Part shown: one piece after another, positions 27,510-37,357 of the stretch
How the letters are laid out: the number at the start of each line of letters is the position of its first letter
Position numbering within the stretch: position 1 is the first letter of the stretch
NCBI RefSeq assembly: GCF_004804355.1
Contig: NZ_SRWZ01000002.1
Span: forward strand, 588,431-652,430
Origin: Cognatitamlana onchidii
GTDB lineage: Bacteria > Bacteroidota > Bacteroidia > Flavobacteriales > Flavobacteriaceae
Direction of reading: 5' to 3'
Length of the DNA stretch: 64,000 nucleotides
Notes under the pieces: generated by a model
The model's database searches: none
Seen by the model: the letters and a program-made list of their open reading frames with translations, nothing else
Told to the model about the DNA's origin: nothing
Translations under genes and position numbers: made by a program

Positions 27510-29930
27510 CTATCTTAACTGCGGATAATGACTTGGGTTTACCTCGTGCATAACCTCATAAATAGCTTCAAAGATATCTTCCGCAGAGGGTTTTGAAAAG
27601 TAGTCACCATCATTGCCATAAGCTGGTCTATGAGGTTTCGCTGTTAATGTTTTTGGCGAGCTGTCTAAATATTCGAATGCATTTTGCTTATTTAAAATTT
27701 CATCTAAAATATATGCTGATGCTCCTCCTGGTACGTCTTCATCAATAATCATAACTCTATTTGTTTTAGCTATGCTTTTTACTATATCATGCTTTAAATC
27801 GAAAGGCATTAGCGACTGAACATCTATAATTTCGATATCTATTCCAACAGCAGACAGTTCTTTAGCTGTCTCCTCAACAATACGCAATGTAGAGCCATAA
27901 GACACTACGGTAATATCGGTTCCTACTTTTAACGTTTCAACAACACCAATGGGGGTTTTAAGAATACCCAAATTATTTGGCATCTTTTCTTTTAAGCGAT
28001 AGCCATTTAAACACTCTACAACTATCGCAGGGTCGTCCCCAAGAAGCAGCGTATTGTAAAAACCAGCGGCTTTTGTCATGTTTCTCGGAACTAGTAAATT
28101 GACCCCTTTAACCAAATTTATAATACCTCCCATTTGTGAGCCAGAATGCCAAATCCCTTCCAACCTATGTCCTCGGGTTCTTATAATAACAGGCGCTTTT
28201 TGTTTTCCTTTGGTTCTATAATGCGTGGTCGCCAAGTCATCACTTATTATTTGTAAAGCATATAAAATATAGTCTAAATATTGTATTTCGGCAATGGGCC
28301 TTAACCCTCTCAAAGCCATACCAATACCTTGCCCAACAATTGTAGCTTCTCTAATGCCAGTGTCTGCAATTCTTAATTCTCCGTATTTATCTTGCAAGCC
28401 TTCCAATCCTTGGTTTACATCGCCTATTTTTCCTGTATCTTCCCCAAAGACTAAAGCCTCTGGGTACCTGTTAAAAAGAGCGTCAAAATTATCGCGAAGT
28501 ATAATTCTGCCATCAACCAATGCAGAATCGTCGTTGTAAGCGGGTTTCGTTTCTGCTATTCTGGTATTAGAACCTTGGGTTTGTGAATATAAATGAGAGC
28601 TAAATTTAGGCTGTGTGTTATTAATAAGCTCGTTTATCCAAGTGCCAAGCTTTTGCTTTTCTTCGAATGTTTCTCCAATTAAATACCTCAACGCTTTTCT
28701 TCCATGGGAAAGAATGTCTTTTCTTGTTGGTTCATCAATGTTCGCAAGACTCTCTTGAATTTTGGTTATAAATACGCCATTTTTACTTTTTTTAGCGGCC
28801 AATTTCAGTAATTTTATGGCTTCCTTCTGTTCTCTTGATATTGGTTTTAAAAAGGTATTCCAGGCATTCTTTTTTGCCTCTCTAACATCTCTTTTAGCAG
28901 CTCTTTCAATTTCAACAAGCGTTTCAACAGTCGCAATACCACTTTCAATAATCCATTCACGCATTTTAGTGTTGCAATCATGATTAGCTTCCCATTCTAA
29001 TCGTTCAGCATTTTTGTAGCGTTCATGTGATCCAGAGGTTGAGTGGCCTTGGGGTTGCGTTAATTCCAATACATGAATTAAAACGGGAACATGTTCTTCT
29101 CTGGCAATGCTACCTGCTTCCTGATAGGTCTCAATTAAGTTAGCATAATCCCATCCTTTAACTCTTAGGATCTCGAAACCTTGGTTTTCAGAATCACGTT
29201 GAAACCCTTTTAGAATTTCGGATATGTTTTCTTTGGTGGTATGATGTTTGGCATGGACGGAAATACCATATTCATCATCCCAAATACTTATTACCATAGG
29301 TACTTGAAGGACACCAGCAGCATTTATCGTTTCAAAAAATAGACCTTCACTTGTGCTTGCGTTACCAATAGTACCCCAAGCAACCTCATTACCATTTACC
29401 GAAAAACCAGTAGCGTTTATATTTTTAACTTCTCTAAAAACTTTTGACGCCTGGGCTAGTCCCAGTAGTCGTGGCATTTGAGCAGCGGTAGGAGAGATGT
29501 CGGCACTTGAGTTGTATTGAGTAGTTAAGTCTTTCCAGCTGCCATTATCATTTAAACTATGCGTAACAAAATGCCCTCCCATTTGGCGACCAGCGGACAT
29601 GGGCTCTAATTCTAAATTGGTATTAGCATAAAGTCCTGCAAAAAACTGTTCGGGTGTTAGTTCACCTAAAGCCATCATAAAGGTTTGGTCTCTGTAATAG
29701 CCTGATCTCCAGTCTCCACTTAGAAAAGCCTTCGCCATGGCTATTTGAGGTATTTCTTTTCCATCTCCAAAAATTCCAAACTTTGCTTTACCTGTAAGAA
29801 CTTCTCGTCTACCAAGTAAGCTACATTCCCGACTAATAACAGCTGTCTTGTAGTCGTTTATAACTTCTGCTTTAAAATCTTCGAACGATAAATTGTCTTT
29901 CAAATAGGACTGAATTTGCATAATAATCAT
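27510..29930 (-). CDS. Single-chain 2-oxoacid dehydrogenase E1 (alpha-beta fusion)
   Basis: An 806-residue thiamine-diphosphate enzyme with the E1 alpha part (residues about 1-390) and E1 beta part (about 470-806) in one chain. The alpha part shows GYYRDQTFMMALGELTPEQF, QMGGHFVTHSL and the cofactor region GNASTSEG ... WDDEYGIS. The beta part shows VFGEDTGKIGDVNQGLEGLQ, ADTGIREATIVGQGIGMALRGLRPIAEIQY and a C-terminal GTDITVVSYGS domain. It probably decarboxylates branched-chain or related 2-oxoacids and passes acyl groups to an E2, which is not nearby. The cofactor motif has Asn where many E1 alpha chains have Asp (GDxxTSEG). ATG 29921 is an alternative start. Confidence 0.9.
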   Translation of the reverse strand: MIIMQIQSYLKDNLSFEDFKAEVINDYKTAVISRECSLLGRREVLTGKAKFGIFGDGKEIPQIAMAKAFLSGDWRSGYYRDQTFMMALGELTPEQFFAGLYANTNLELEPMSAGRQMGGHFVTHSLNDNGSWKDLTTQYNSSADISPTAAQMPRLLGLAQASKVFREVKNINATGFSVNGNEVAWGTIGNASTSEGLFFETINAAGVLQVPMVISIWDDEYGISVHAKHHTTKENISEILKGFQRDSENQGFEILRVKGWDYANLIETYQEAGSIAREEHVPVLIHVLELTQPQGHSTSGSHERYKNAERLEWEANHDCNTKMREWIIESGIATVETLVEIERAAKRDVREAKKNAWNTFLKPISREQKEAIKLLKLAAKKSKNGVFITKIQESLANIDEPTRKDILSHGRKALRYLIGETFEEKQKLGTWINELINNTQPKFSSHLYSQTQGSNTRIAETKPAYNDDSALVDGRIILRDNFDALFNRYPEALVFGEDTGKIGDVNQGLEGLQDKYGELRIADTGIREATIVGQGIGMALRGLRPIAEIQYLDYILYALQIISDDLATTHYRTKGKQKAPVIIRTRGHRLEGIWHSGSQMGGIINLVKGVNLLVPRNMTKAAGFYNTLLLGDDPAIVVECLNGYRLKEKMPNNLGILKTPIGVVETLKVGTDITVVSYGSTLRIVEETAKELSAVGIDIEIIDVQSLMPFDLKHDIVKSIAKTNRVMIIDEDVPGGASAYILDEILNKQNAFEYLDSSPKTLTAKPHRPAYGNDGDYFSKPSAEDIFEAIYEVMHEVNPSHYPQLR

Positions 29931-29946
29931 GCTTTTTACGTACCTG

Positions 29947-29977
29947 CAAAAGTAGGTAAAGTTTGCCTTTTCTACAA
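29947..29977 (-). promoter_or_regulatory. Promoter of the E1 fusion gene
   Basis: Minus strand TTG (29975-29977), 20-nt spacer, then TACTTTTG (29947-29954). The start codon is only 16 nt beyond the -7 box, so the leader must be very short. Confidence 0.75.
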
Positions 29978-30090
29978 TTTTAGACTGTGCTATTTTCTTG
30001 CTTATTATTTAAATATTTATCTAAAAAACTATATTTATTAAATAAAACGCAAAAAAAACACGATAAATTAAAAATAATGTATTTTACTAA

Positions 30091-32922
30091 CTAAAACCAA
30101 CGTCTTCTAAACAAGCCTAAAAGCGATTTAGGATCGAGCGTTAGCCTAAATCTAATTCGTTCGGCATAATCAGGTAAGCCAACTTCCCAGCCAAGGTTTG
30201 AATACAGGGGGAAATAGATTTCAAAATAGTCTGTTACTAAATCTATTCTAACACCAGAATCATAAACGAATTTTGATGACTCGAATCTATTTTTCACAAA
30301 CCCTAAATCTCCATAAAGGAGTATGTATCGCCAAAGCGTAGTACTGGCGTTTAAGGTTGTCATCCATTGATTTGCAAAAGGAGGATCTAGTTTAGATTTA
30401 AAGCCACCTTCGGCAGGTATGTATTGCTGACTAAACAAGCCAGTGTCTTCTGAGCGACCTAGATAGTTGTAATCGAAAAGGTAATCTGTTGGTCTATCCA
30501 ATGCGAAACTAAAATAATCAGAATCAGAATCGGTTTTATTTGATAAAAAGGTACCAGCAAACATTCTTAAGTTCAATTGTCGGTTGTTTTCAAATAGCTT
30601 TCTAAATTCATAATTAAAGGCCAATTTGCTAAAGTTGTTTCCCAATTGAAAATCTGTATACCATCTGTGAAACGTAATTAAGTTATCATTGGAGTGGATA
30701 TACCTTGCGTTAAACACCGAGTAGTTTGGTTCGTCTGAGGTTAAAATGTTATTGATATCTTTATCTCTATTGATGTCTACATACCTGAAGAGTAGGGTTT
30801 TTCTTTTATTTGACCTAAGATCATTACTTTCTCTAAATCTAAATGTTAAGCCTGGAGTTATTTTTCTTACAAACAAATCTTCGGCATACGAGTTGTATCC
30901 TCCTGATATTCCATAGGTTATTGAATACAAATCTCTGTTTTCTAGATAATGCGTGTTTAAAACAGAAGCATTGCCAGTGAGAGCGTTAGATCCAATAGAA
31001 TATTTTGGTGCAATTTTATAATTAAATCGCTTTTTTAATAGGGTTTTGTTATATGCTTTAACACCTAAGGTAATACCATCATAAATATTGTTGAATTCTA
31101 TAATAGGCATCAAAAACACCTGATTGTAATAAGGGTCTTCAATATCTTTAAACAGCCTAAACTGTAAAGGCTTATTATTAAAGAAGAACCCTTTTAACGA
31201 TTTCCAATTATCTCTAAGGTTAAATTCTGGAATTGTATTCTCGTAGTTTAGTACTAATTTATTCGCATTGTTACGAGGAATTGTAACCTTTTTTTCTTCA
31301 AATATGTTTTCTATCCAAATTTTGGAAACTATGCTATCGTTTTTTAATGAATATAAAGAAACAGGCATGTTGTTATTTCGCTTATTCTTAATAGTAAGTG
31401 TAATGGAGTCTTCTGTTTCTGAAACGTTTTTTATTTTGAAGTCTATTTTTTTACTCGTATTGAGATAATCTGTAAAAAACCAATCAATGTTCTTATCAGT
31501 TAAGGATTTTAGGTAACTTTCAAATTGCTTGGTAGTGGTTGGTTTAAGTTTATTGTCTTTAACAAAAGATTCGATACCCGTTTCTACAACGTCGCGATTT
31601 ACAAAGTCGTCTAAATATTTAAGGCCAACACCAGCCTTGTATTTGTTTGCAATGTTTCTATTGAACTTTAATAAGGAATCAGTTGGCTTCGATAATTCTT
31701 GATCCCTATTGCTTCTTGCCATAAGCATATAGGCCAGCACATATTTATCATTAAATTTCATGTCGGCTGCATGGAATGACCTAATAAGCCAGGCATCTGC
31801 TATGGTACCAAGAAATTTCATATCAGGGTAATGACTGTCTACATATTTCATGGCATAGAAAATTTGTATGCCATCAAGAAGCCATTGCTCATTTCTAGGG
31901 TTAACTAAAAGCGTATTTTCTAAAAAATTGTGCAAGGCAATTTTTAAAACTTTGAGTTCATACTGAAAATTACTTGGGTAAGGTTTAATAAATTTGGGTA
32001 AAAAGTTTAAGCCATAAATTGGATCTTTTTCATAGTCAATATGAGACAGAAGCAGCTTTTTTTGCGGGTAGTCCCCAAAATGTTCCGAGATAAATTTAGT
32101 TACCTTTTCAATGATTAGAACTTTTTCAAGAATATCTATCTGGTCATAATTAATATCTGATATAACTTCTAACTCGTTATTGTCTAAAGTTTCAAAATTG
32201 CTACGTTTACTTAAAAATAATTTATTGCTGTTTCTATCGTTTCCTTTTAATTCAATAACCTGACTGTTAGTATTTTGAGTTGTTTTAATTACATCTAAAT
32301 CTGAAGTCAATGTATACCCTAAAGGAAATTCTAGATTTAAAGTAATGTCAGCTTTTGGGATGAATAAGTCATCTAAGTTTTTGTTGCTATAGTATTGCCA
32401 TTCACCATCATAAATAGCGGGTGTTATATACCAATATCTAAGGTTTAAGTCTCCTTTATTAGTAATTCCATAGCTCGTGAATTTCGAATTTGGAATTTGC
32501 ACCAAGTAATCAAGGTTTAATACATAAGCATCATTGGGTTTTAGAGCTTCTTTAAGCTCAACCTTTATAATGTCATTTTGATTTTCTAGGTGCTCAAATA
32601 AAACATTTTGACCATTTTGTTGTATGGATTTGATTACTGAAAATCCCCTATCTTCACTTTTAGCCAAGTGAAAACTGTTGTTATATTCTTCGGCTAAACG
32701 AATGGCTAAAGGTGTTTGTTTTGTTGAATAACTATTGTTCCAGTCGCTTAAATAAATGACTTTTAGTTCATCAGATGTCGTGTTTTCATATCTAATGGTT
32801 TGCGAAATTTTAATCTGTTTGTTACCAATATCAAATACAGCTTTTAGGTCAATTTTGTTTTGACCAAAGCTAGCAATGCATATTGGTAAGAATAAAACAC
32901 AACTAAAAAAACGGATTCTCAA
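30091..32922 (-). CDS. Inactive M1-peptidase-like domain fused to an outer-membrane beta-barrel
   Basis: A 943-residue exported protein. Residues 1-20 are a signal peptide ending ASFGQ. Residues 25-520 resemble the M1 (gluzincin) aminopeptidase layout: a beta-rich N-terminal domain with LNLRYWYITPAIYDGEWQYY and a helical region. Where active enzymes have HExxH it reads ALHNFLENTL, and the third ligand region reads WLLDGIQIF instead of WLxEG, so zinc binding and catalysis are probably lost. From about 600 the sequence alternates like beta strands and ends in RRWF, the aromatic C-terminus typical of BAM-inserted barrels. It may be an envelope binding or assembly protein. Family annotation as a metallopeptidase would mislead. 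Confidence 0.75.
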   Translation of the reverse strand: MRIRFFSCVLFLPICIASFGQNKIDLKAVFDIGNKQIKISQTIRYENTTSDELKVIYLSDWNNSYSTKQTPLAIRLAEEYNNSFHLAKSEDRGFSVIKSIQQNGQNVLFEHLENQNDIIKVELKEALKPNDAYVLNLDYLVQIPNSKFTSYGITNKGDLNLRYWYITPAIYDGEWQYYSNKNLDDLFIPKADITLNLEFPLGYTLTSDLDVIKTTQNTNSQVIELKGNDRNSNKLFLSKRSNFETLDNNELEVISDINYDQIDILEKVLIIEKVTKFISEHFGDYPQKKLLLSHIDYEKDPIYGLNFLPKFIKPYPSNFQYELKVLKIALHNFLENTLLVNPRNEQWLLDGIQIFYAMKYVDSHYPDMKFLGTIADAWLIRSFHAADMKFNDKYVLAYMLMARSNRDQELSKPTDSLLKFNRNIANKYKAGVGLKYLDDFVNRDVVETGIESFVKDNKLKPTTTKQFESYLKSLTDKNIDWFFTDYLNTSKKIDFKIKNVSETEDSITLTIKNKRNNNMPVSLYSLKNDSIVSKIWIENIFEEKKVTIPRNNANKLVLNYENTIPEFNLRDNWKSLKGFFFNNKPLQFRLFKDIEDPYYNQVFLMPIIEFNNIYDGITLGVKAYNKTLLKKRFNYKIAPKYSIGSNALTGNASVLNTHYLENRDLYSITYGISGGYNSYAEDLFVRKITPGLTFRFRESNDLRSNKRKTLLFRYVDINRDKDINNILTSDEPNYSVFNARYIHSNDNLITFHRWYTDFQLGNNFSKLAFNYEFRKLFENNRQLNLRMFAGTFLSNKTDSDSDYFSFALDRPTDYLFDYNYLGRSEDTGLFSQQYIPAEGGFKSKLDPPFANQWMTTLNASTTLWRYILLYGDLGFVKNRFESSKFVYDSGVRIDLVTDYFEIYFPLYSNLGWEVGLPDYAERIRFRLTLDPKSLLGLFRRRWF

Positions 32923-33032
32923 CTTAAAAAAACAATTAGGGTTAAAAGATTCATGTAAGGCGCTGCAATATAATGAAATATAGTGGTTTTAAGGTTTCAT
33001 AATGACTAGCTGGATATTCAAAAGAATACATG

Positions 33033-33722
33033 CTAAAAATTTGGGCTCAAACCAGAATCTTTATAGAAATTGTCTAAAATATCTATAACTTCTTCTTCGG
33101 TATCCACTAAATGTATGAGGTCTAAGTCTTTAGGACTTATATTAGAAAAAGATTCAAGCAGTGTGCTTTTTATCCATTCTAATAAACCTTGCCAAAAATC
33201 TGTGCCTACCAGAATAATCGGAAATTTTCCAATTTTATGAGTTTGTATAAGGGTGATAGCTTCGAAAAGCTCATCTAAAGTACCAAAACCGCCCGGCATA
33301 ACAACAAAACCTTGCGAGTATTTAACAAACATTACTTTTCGAACAAAAAAATAGTCGAAGTCTAAATTTTTATCAGGATCTATATATGGGTTATCGTGTT
33401 GTTCAAATGGTAATTCTATGTTTAGGCCAACGGAAGTACCTCCTCCAATGTGTGCGCCCTTATTCCCAGCTTCCATAACACCTGGGCCTCCACCGGTAAT
33501 TACGCCATAGCCAGCTTCAACAATTTTTTTGGCAACGTTGACGGTAAGTTCATAATATGTCTCGTTAGGTTTAGTTCGTGCTGAACCAAAAATGGAAACA
33601 CAAGGGCCTATTTTACTCATACGTTCAAAACCATTGACAAACTCGCCCATAATTTTGAAAATAGCCCAAGAATCATTTGTTTTTATTTCATTCCAACCTT
33701 TATGATGAATTTCTTTTCTCAT
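33033..33722 (-). CDS. LOG-family Rossmann-fold protein (TIGR00730 type)
   Basis: A 229-residue cytoplasmic protein with the two diagnostic motifs of the LOG/lysine-decarboxylase-like family: GGGPGVMEAGNKGA (77-90) and PGGFGTLDE (143-151). Family knowledge: members act as nucleoside 5'-monophosphate phosphoribohydrolases, first described as cytokinin-activating enzymes; the bacterial role is often nucleotide salvage. It is 38 bp downstream of uvrA on the same strand and probably co-transcribed. The start MRKEIHHKGWNEI fits the family, which often has an N-terminal extension. Confidence 0.9.
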   Translation of the reverse strand: MRKEIHHKGWNEIKTNDSWAIFKIMGEFVNGFERMSKIGPCVSIFGSARTKPNETYYELTVNVAKKIVEAGYGVITGGGPGVMEAGNKGAHIGGGTSVGLNIELPFEQHDNPYIDPDKNLDFDYFFVRKVMFVKYSQGFVVMPGGFGTLDELFEAITLIQTHKIGKFPIILVGTDFWQGLLEWIKSTLLESFSNISPKDLDLIHLVDTEEEVIDILDNFYKDSGLSPNF

Positions 33723-33760
33723 AGTTAATTTTTTGCTTAAAGTTAGTATAATGTATTCAA

Positions 33761-36592
33761 CTAATTCAGTTCTTTTTTTAGGAACTTTGCTGTGTAACTT
33801 TTCTTGTGGTTTATAATGTCTTCAGGTGTTCCTTTGGCTACAATTTGTCCTCCACCTTTTCCACCTTCGTAGCCAATATCTATAATATAATCAACAGTTT
33901 TAATAACGTCTAAATTGTGTTCAATAATAAGAACTGTATTTCCTTTATCTACTAATTTATTTAAAACAATCATGAGTACTCTTATGTCTTCAAAATGCAG
34001 ACCAGTAGTAGGTTCATCTAAAATATAAAAGGTGTTTCCAGTATCTCGTTTAGAGAGCTCTGTAGCTAACTTTATACGCTGTGCTTCTCCTCCTGAAAGT
34101 GTCGTGCTCTGTTGACCTAAAGTAATGTAACCCAAACCTACGTCTTTGATTGTTTTAAGCTTTTTATGGATTTTAGGAATGTGTTCAAAAAAGTTTACAG
34201 CTTCATTGATAGTCATGTTGAGTACATCACTAATCGATTTTCCTTTATATCTTATTTCTAAGGTTTCTCTATTAAATCTTTTTCCTTGGCAGGTTTCACA
34301 TTCTACATAAACGTCCGGGAGAAAATTCATCTCTATTACGCGTAGGCCTCCACCTTGACAGGTTTCACAGCGTCCACCTTTCACATTAAAGCTAAACCGT
34401 CCGGGCTTATAACCTCTTATCATGGCTTCTGGTATTTTCGCGAAGAGAGATCTAATCTCACTAAAAGTGCCTGTGTAGGTTGCTGGGTTGCTTCTAGGTG
34501 TTCTACCTATAGGAGATTGGTTTATATCAATAACTTTGTCAATATGTTCTAAGCCTTTTATACTTTTATAAGGCATAGGTATTTTAACACCGTTAAAATA
34601 ATGTGCATTAAGAATGGGGTAAAGAGTTTCATTAATTAGGGTAGATTTGCCACTACCTGAAACACCAGTAACTCCAATCATTTTCCCCAATGGAAACTTA
34701 ACAGAGATATTTTTCAAGTTATTTCCAGTACAGCCTTTTAGTTCTAAAAAATTGCCATTACCAGCCCGTCTGGAATTAGGGATTTCAATAGCTTTATTGC
34801 CATTAAGGTAATCCGCAGTAAGTGTGTTATGCGATTTTAATTCTTCCGGATTTCCAAGGCTTATAATGTCTCCGCCATGCTTCCCGGCTTTAGGGCCGAT
34901 ATCAATAACATAATCAGCACGTTCTATCATGTCCTTGTCGTGTTCAACCACGATAACGGAGTTACCAATATCTCTTAACGATACCAACGAGTTTATAAGC
35001 TTTTCGTTATCTCGTTGATGCAAACCAATACTAGGCTCATCCAAAATATACAAGACACCAACCAGTTGAGATCCAATTTGAGTTGCTAATCTAATACGTT
35101 GGGCCTCACCACCTGATAGCGATTTAGAACTTCTGTTTAAAGCTAAATAATCTAATCCTACATCTAGTAAAAACTGGAGTCTAGACTTGATCTCTTTTAT
35201 TATTTCCTCTGCAATGATTAGTTGTTTTTTCGATAGGTGTTTATGTAAATTGTTAAACCAATCGGCTAGTTCTACAATATCTGTTTCTGCTAGTTCGGCA
35301 ATATTTTTTTTATTTATTTTAAAATAGAGCGATTCTTTTTTAAGCCTGGAACCTTTGCAAACAGGGCATTTAACTTTATCCATAAAGTCTTTGGCCCATC
35401 GCTTTAACGAGGTAGATTCGGCAGTTTTGTATTGATTTTCAATAAAATTTGCGACCCCTTCAAAATCAATTTTATAGTCGCGGGTAACCCCTAAAGTTTT
35501 ACTTTCCACCGAAAACTTATCATTACCGCCATAAAGAATCATTTGTTTGGCTTCTTCTGGAATGCTTTTGTAGGGATCACTCAATTTAAAATTGAAACGT
35601 TGTGCTATGGTTTCAAATTGCTTAAAAATCCAGCTGTTTTTCTCAGGGCCGTGTGGCGCTAAAGCACCAGCTTTAATGGAAAGGCTGTCATCAGGGATTA
35701 TTTTACTTTCATTAATTTGATATAAGTCGCCTATACCATTACAATGACTACAAGCGCCTTTAGGCGAGTTAAATGAAAAGTTGTTCGGCTCAGGGTTGGG
35801 GTATGAGATGCCAGATGTGGGGCACATTAAACTTCTACTAAAATAGCGAGCTTCTTTAGTATCTTGGTCTATTACCATTAGTACATCATCACCATGATAC
35901 ATGGCTGTATTTATAGTTTCGGTTAAGCGTTTGTCATTATCTACGGAATCATCAATCACTAAACGGTCTATTACAATTTCTATGTCATGAGTTTTGTAAC
36001 GGTCTAATTTCATGCCTTTTACAATATCACGAATCTCGCCATCAGTTCTCACCTTAACAAAACCTTGTTTAGCTATTTGTTCAAATAATTCTCTGTAATG
36101 TCCTTTTCTTGAACGTACTACTGGAGATAATATGTTGATTCTTTGCCCCTTGAAATCTTTAAGAATGAGCGCTTTAATTTGTTCATCACTATAGCTAATC
36201 ATTTTATCACCTGTATTATAGCTATATGCGTCGCTAGCTCTTGCAAATAGCAGGCGCATAAAATCATAAATCTCGGTAATAGTCCCAACAGTAGATCTTG
36301 GAGACTTACTCGTAGTTTTCTGTTCAATGGCTATAACAGGAGAGAGTCCATCAATTTTGTCTACATCGGGCCGTTCTAAACCTCCTAAGAATTGCCTTGC
36401 ATAGGCGGAAAAAGTTTCAATATAGCGACGTTGACCTTCCGCATAAATGGTATCAAAGGCTAAAGAGGATTTTCCACTTCCAGATAAACCCGTTATAACA
36501 ACCAGTTTTTCTCTTGGAATGGAGACATCAATGTTTTTTAAATTGTGTGCTCTTGCTCCTTTAACCTCAATAAATTCGTTGGAATGACTCAT
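33761..36592 (-). CDS. uvrA: Excinuclease ABC subunit A
   Basis: The start is set at ATG 36592 (MSHSNEFIEVKGARAHNLKN), which leaves 943 residues as normal for UvrA; the longer frame to 36709 would run through the promoter and has no conserved residues. The protein has two ABC ATPase modules: Walker A GLSGSGKSS (35-43) and GVTGVSGSGKST in the second half, signatures LSGGEAQRIRLA and LSGGEAQRIKLA, plus zinc-binding cysteine clusters CPVCKGSR and CETCQGGG ... CETCQGKR. It recognises DNA damage in nucleotide excision repair with UvrB. It leads a two-gene unit with the LOG-family gene. Confidence 0.97.
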   Translation of the reverse strand: MSHSNEFIEVKGARAHNLKNIDVSIPREKLVVITGLSGSGKSSLAFDTIYAEGQRRYIETFSAYARQFLGGLERPDVDKIDGLSPVIAIEQKTTSKSPRSTVGTITEIYDFMRLLFARASDAYSYNTGDKMISYSDEQIKALILKDFKGQRINILSPVVRSRKGHYRELFEQIAKQGFVKVRTDGEIRDIVKGMKLDRYKTHDIEIVIDRLVIDDSVDNDKRLTETINTAMYHGDDVLMVIDQDTKEARYFSRSLMCPTSGISYPNPEPNNFSFNSPKGACSHCNGIGDLYQINESKIIPDDSLSIKAGALAPHGPEKNSWIFKQFETIAQRFNFKLSDPYKSIPEEAKQMILYGGNDKFSVESKTLGVTRDYKIDFEGVANFIENQYKTAESTSLKRWAKDFMDKVKCPVCKGSRLKKESLYFKINKKNIAELAETDIVELADWFNNLHKHLSKKQLIIAEEIIKEIKSRLQFLLDVGLDYLALNRSSKSLSGGEAQRIRLATQIGSQLVGVLYILDEPSIGLHQRDNEKLINSLVSLRDIGNSVIVVEHDKDMIERADYVIDIGPKAGKHGGDIISLGNPEELKSHNTLTADYLNGNKAIEIPNSRRAGNGNFLELKGCTGNNLKNISVKFPLGKMIGVTGVSGSGKSTLINETLYPILNAHYFNGVKIPMPYKSIKGLEHIDKVIDINQSPIGRTPRSNPATYTGTFSEIRSLFAKIPEAMIRGYKPGRFSFNVKGGRCETCQGGGLRVIEMNFLPDVYVECETCQGKRFNRETLEIRYKGKSISDVLNMTINEAVNFFEHIPKIHKKLKTIKDVGLGYITLGQQSTTLSGGEAQRIKLATELSKRDTGNTFYILDEPTTGLHFEDIRVLMIVLNKLVDKGNTVLIIEHNLDVIKTVDYIIDIGYEGGKGGGQIVAKGTPEDIINHKKSYTAKFLKKELN

Positions 36593-36607
36593 AAATTTGC
36601 AAAAGTG

Positions 36608-36615
36608 CAAAGGTA
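36608..36615 (-). promoter_or_regulatory. -7 box of uvrA
   Basis: Minus-strand TACCTTTG, an exact TAnnTTTG match, 15 nt before the chosen uvrA ATG. This supports the shorter uvrA start and implies a leader of only some 8-10 nt. No good upstream element was seen. Confidence 0.6.
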
Positions 36616-36717
36616 CAATTTTAGTTGTTAAATTCTTGTGAAGGTTTATTTCAGATTTGTTATTATTGTAAGCACTAACTAAGTGTTTTGCTTTGGCGAA
36701 ATAAATCAATTTAACTT

Positions 36718-37242
36718 ATGAAATTATTAGGAATAGGATCTAGAATTAATCATGAATCGTTTGGAAAAGGCGTGGTAACTAATGTGACATCTCAGCACTA
36801 ATGGGTGACCTTTATAGATAATGGACTGGAAACCATTGATCTAGACAGCGATTTTGAAGTCATAGAAGCAGCTATTGACGAGGTTGATACAATTAGCTTA
36901 TTTGAAGTAGAAAGTAGCTTAGTAAAGATTTTAAAGAAGTGGAGTGACGCTAGTGAAATTGTACCTATTTCTGATAAATATAAAGGGGGAACACTTATTT
37001 TACAGCCCGCTGATACCAGTTTGAAATCTTATGATATACCAATTGATAAGTTTTTTCATAAAATAACCATGGTAAGAGATCGGTTGCGTGTGATGGAGCA
37101 GCGCATTAACGCGAGTGATTTAGATGAACAAGGCAAAATAGATTTACAACAATATATAACTAGGATTTACGGTAGTTTAACAAGTTTTAATGTGTTATTT
37201 AAATCTAAAAACCAGCAATTTGTTGGGCAAAGAAGTAAATAG
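36718..37242 (+). pseudogene. Conserved flavobacterial gene interrupted by an in-frame TAA
   Basis: From ATG 36718 the frame reads MKLLGIGSRINHESFGKGVV... for 27 codons, then TAA at 36799-36801, and continues with WVTFIDNGLETIDLDSDFEV to the natural stop at 37242. Both parts read as one protein: the start has the GSRxNHxxFGKGVVT pattern of a small Tudor/DUF3553-like beta domain whose next strand is WVTFIDNGLETID, so the stop splits a single fold. The rest is a helical region with RDRLRVMEQRIN. Without the stop the product would be 174 residues. Possible outcomes are a pseudogene, re-initiation at GTG 36805 giving 146 residues, or a sequencing error in one base (TAT or TAC to TAA). I recall similar uninterrupted proteins in flavobacteria, function unknown. 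Confidence 0.75.
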
Positions 37243-37357
37243 TATTTTCAAGATAATTATCAGGGCTTTCAATGATAATTGCTATACTATTGATAGAGAC
37301 GGATATGCTGTTGTTATAAACTACTGCAATTGTTTAAAATAATAAACACTCACCAAT

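Noticed and set aside
36592..36709. A 39-residue N-terminal extension of UvrA
   Set aside because: The extra residues are not conserved in the family and would cover the -7 box at 36608-36615; the ATG at 36592 gives the normal start.
37253..37280. An 8-bp hairpin (AATTATCA/TGATAATT) between convergent genes
   Set aside because: It is AT-rich and has no T-run after it; such repeats are expected by chance at this base composition.
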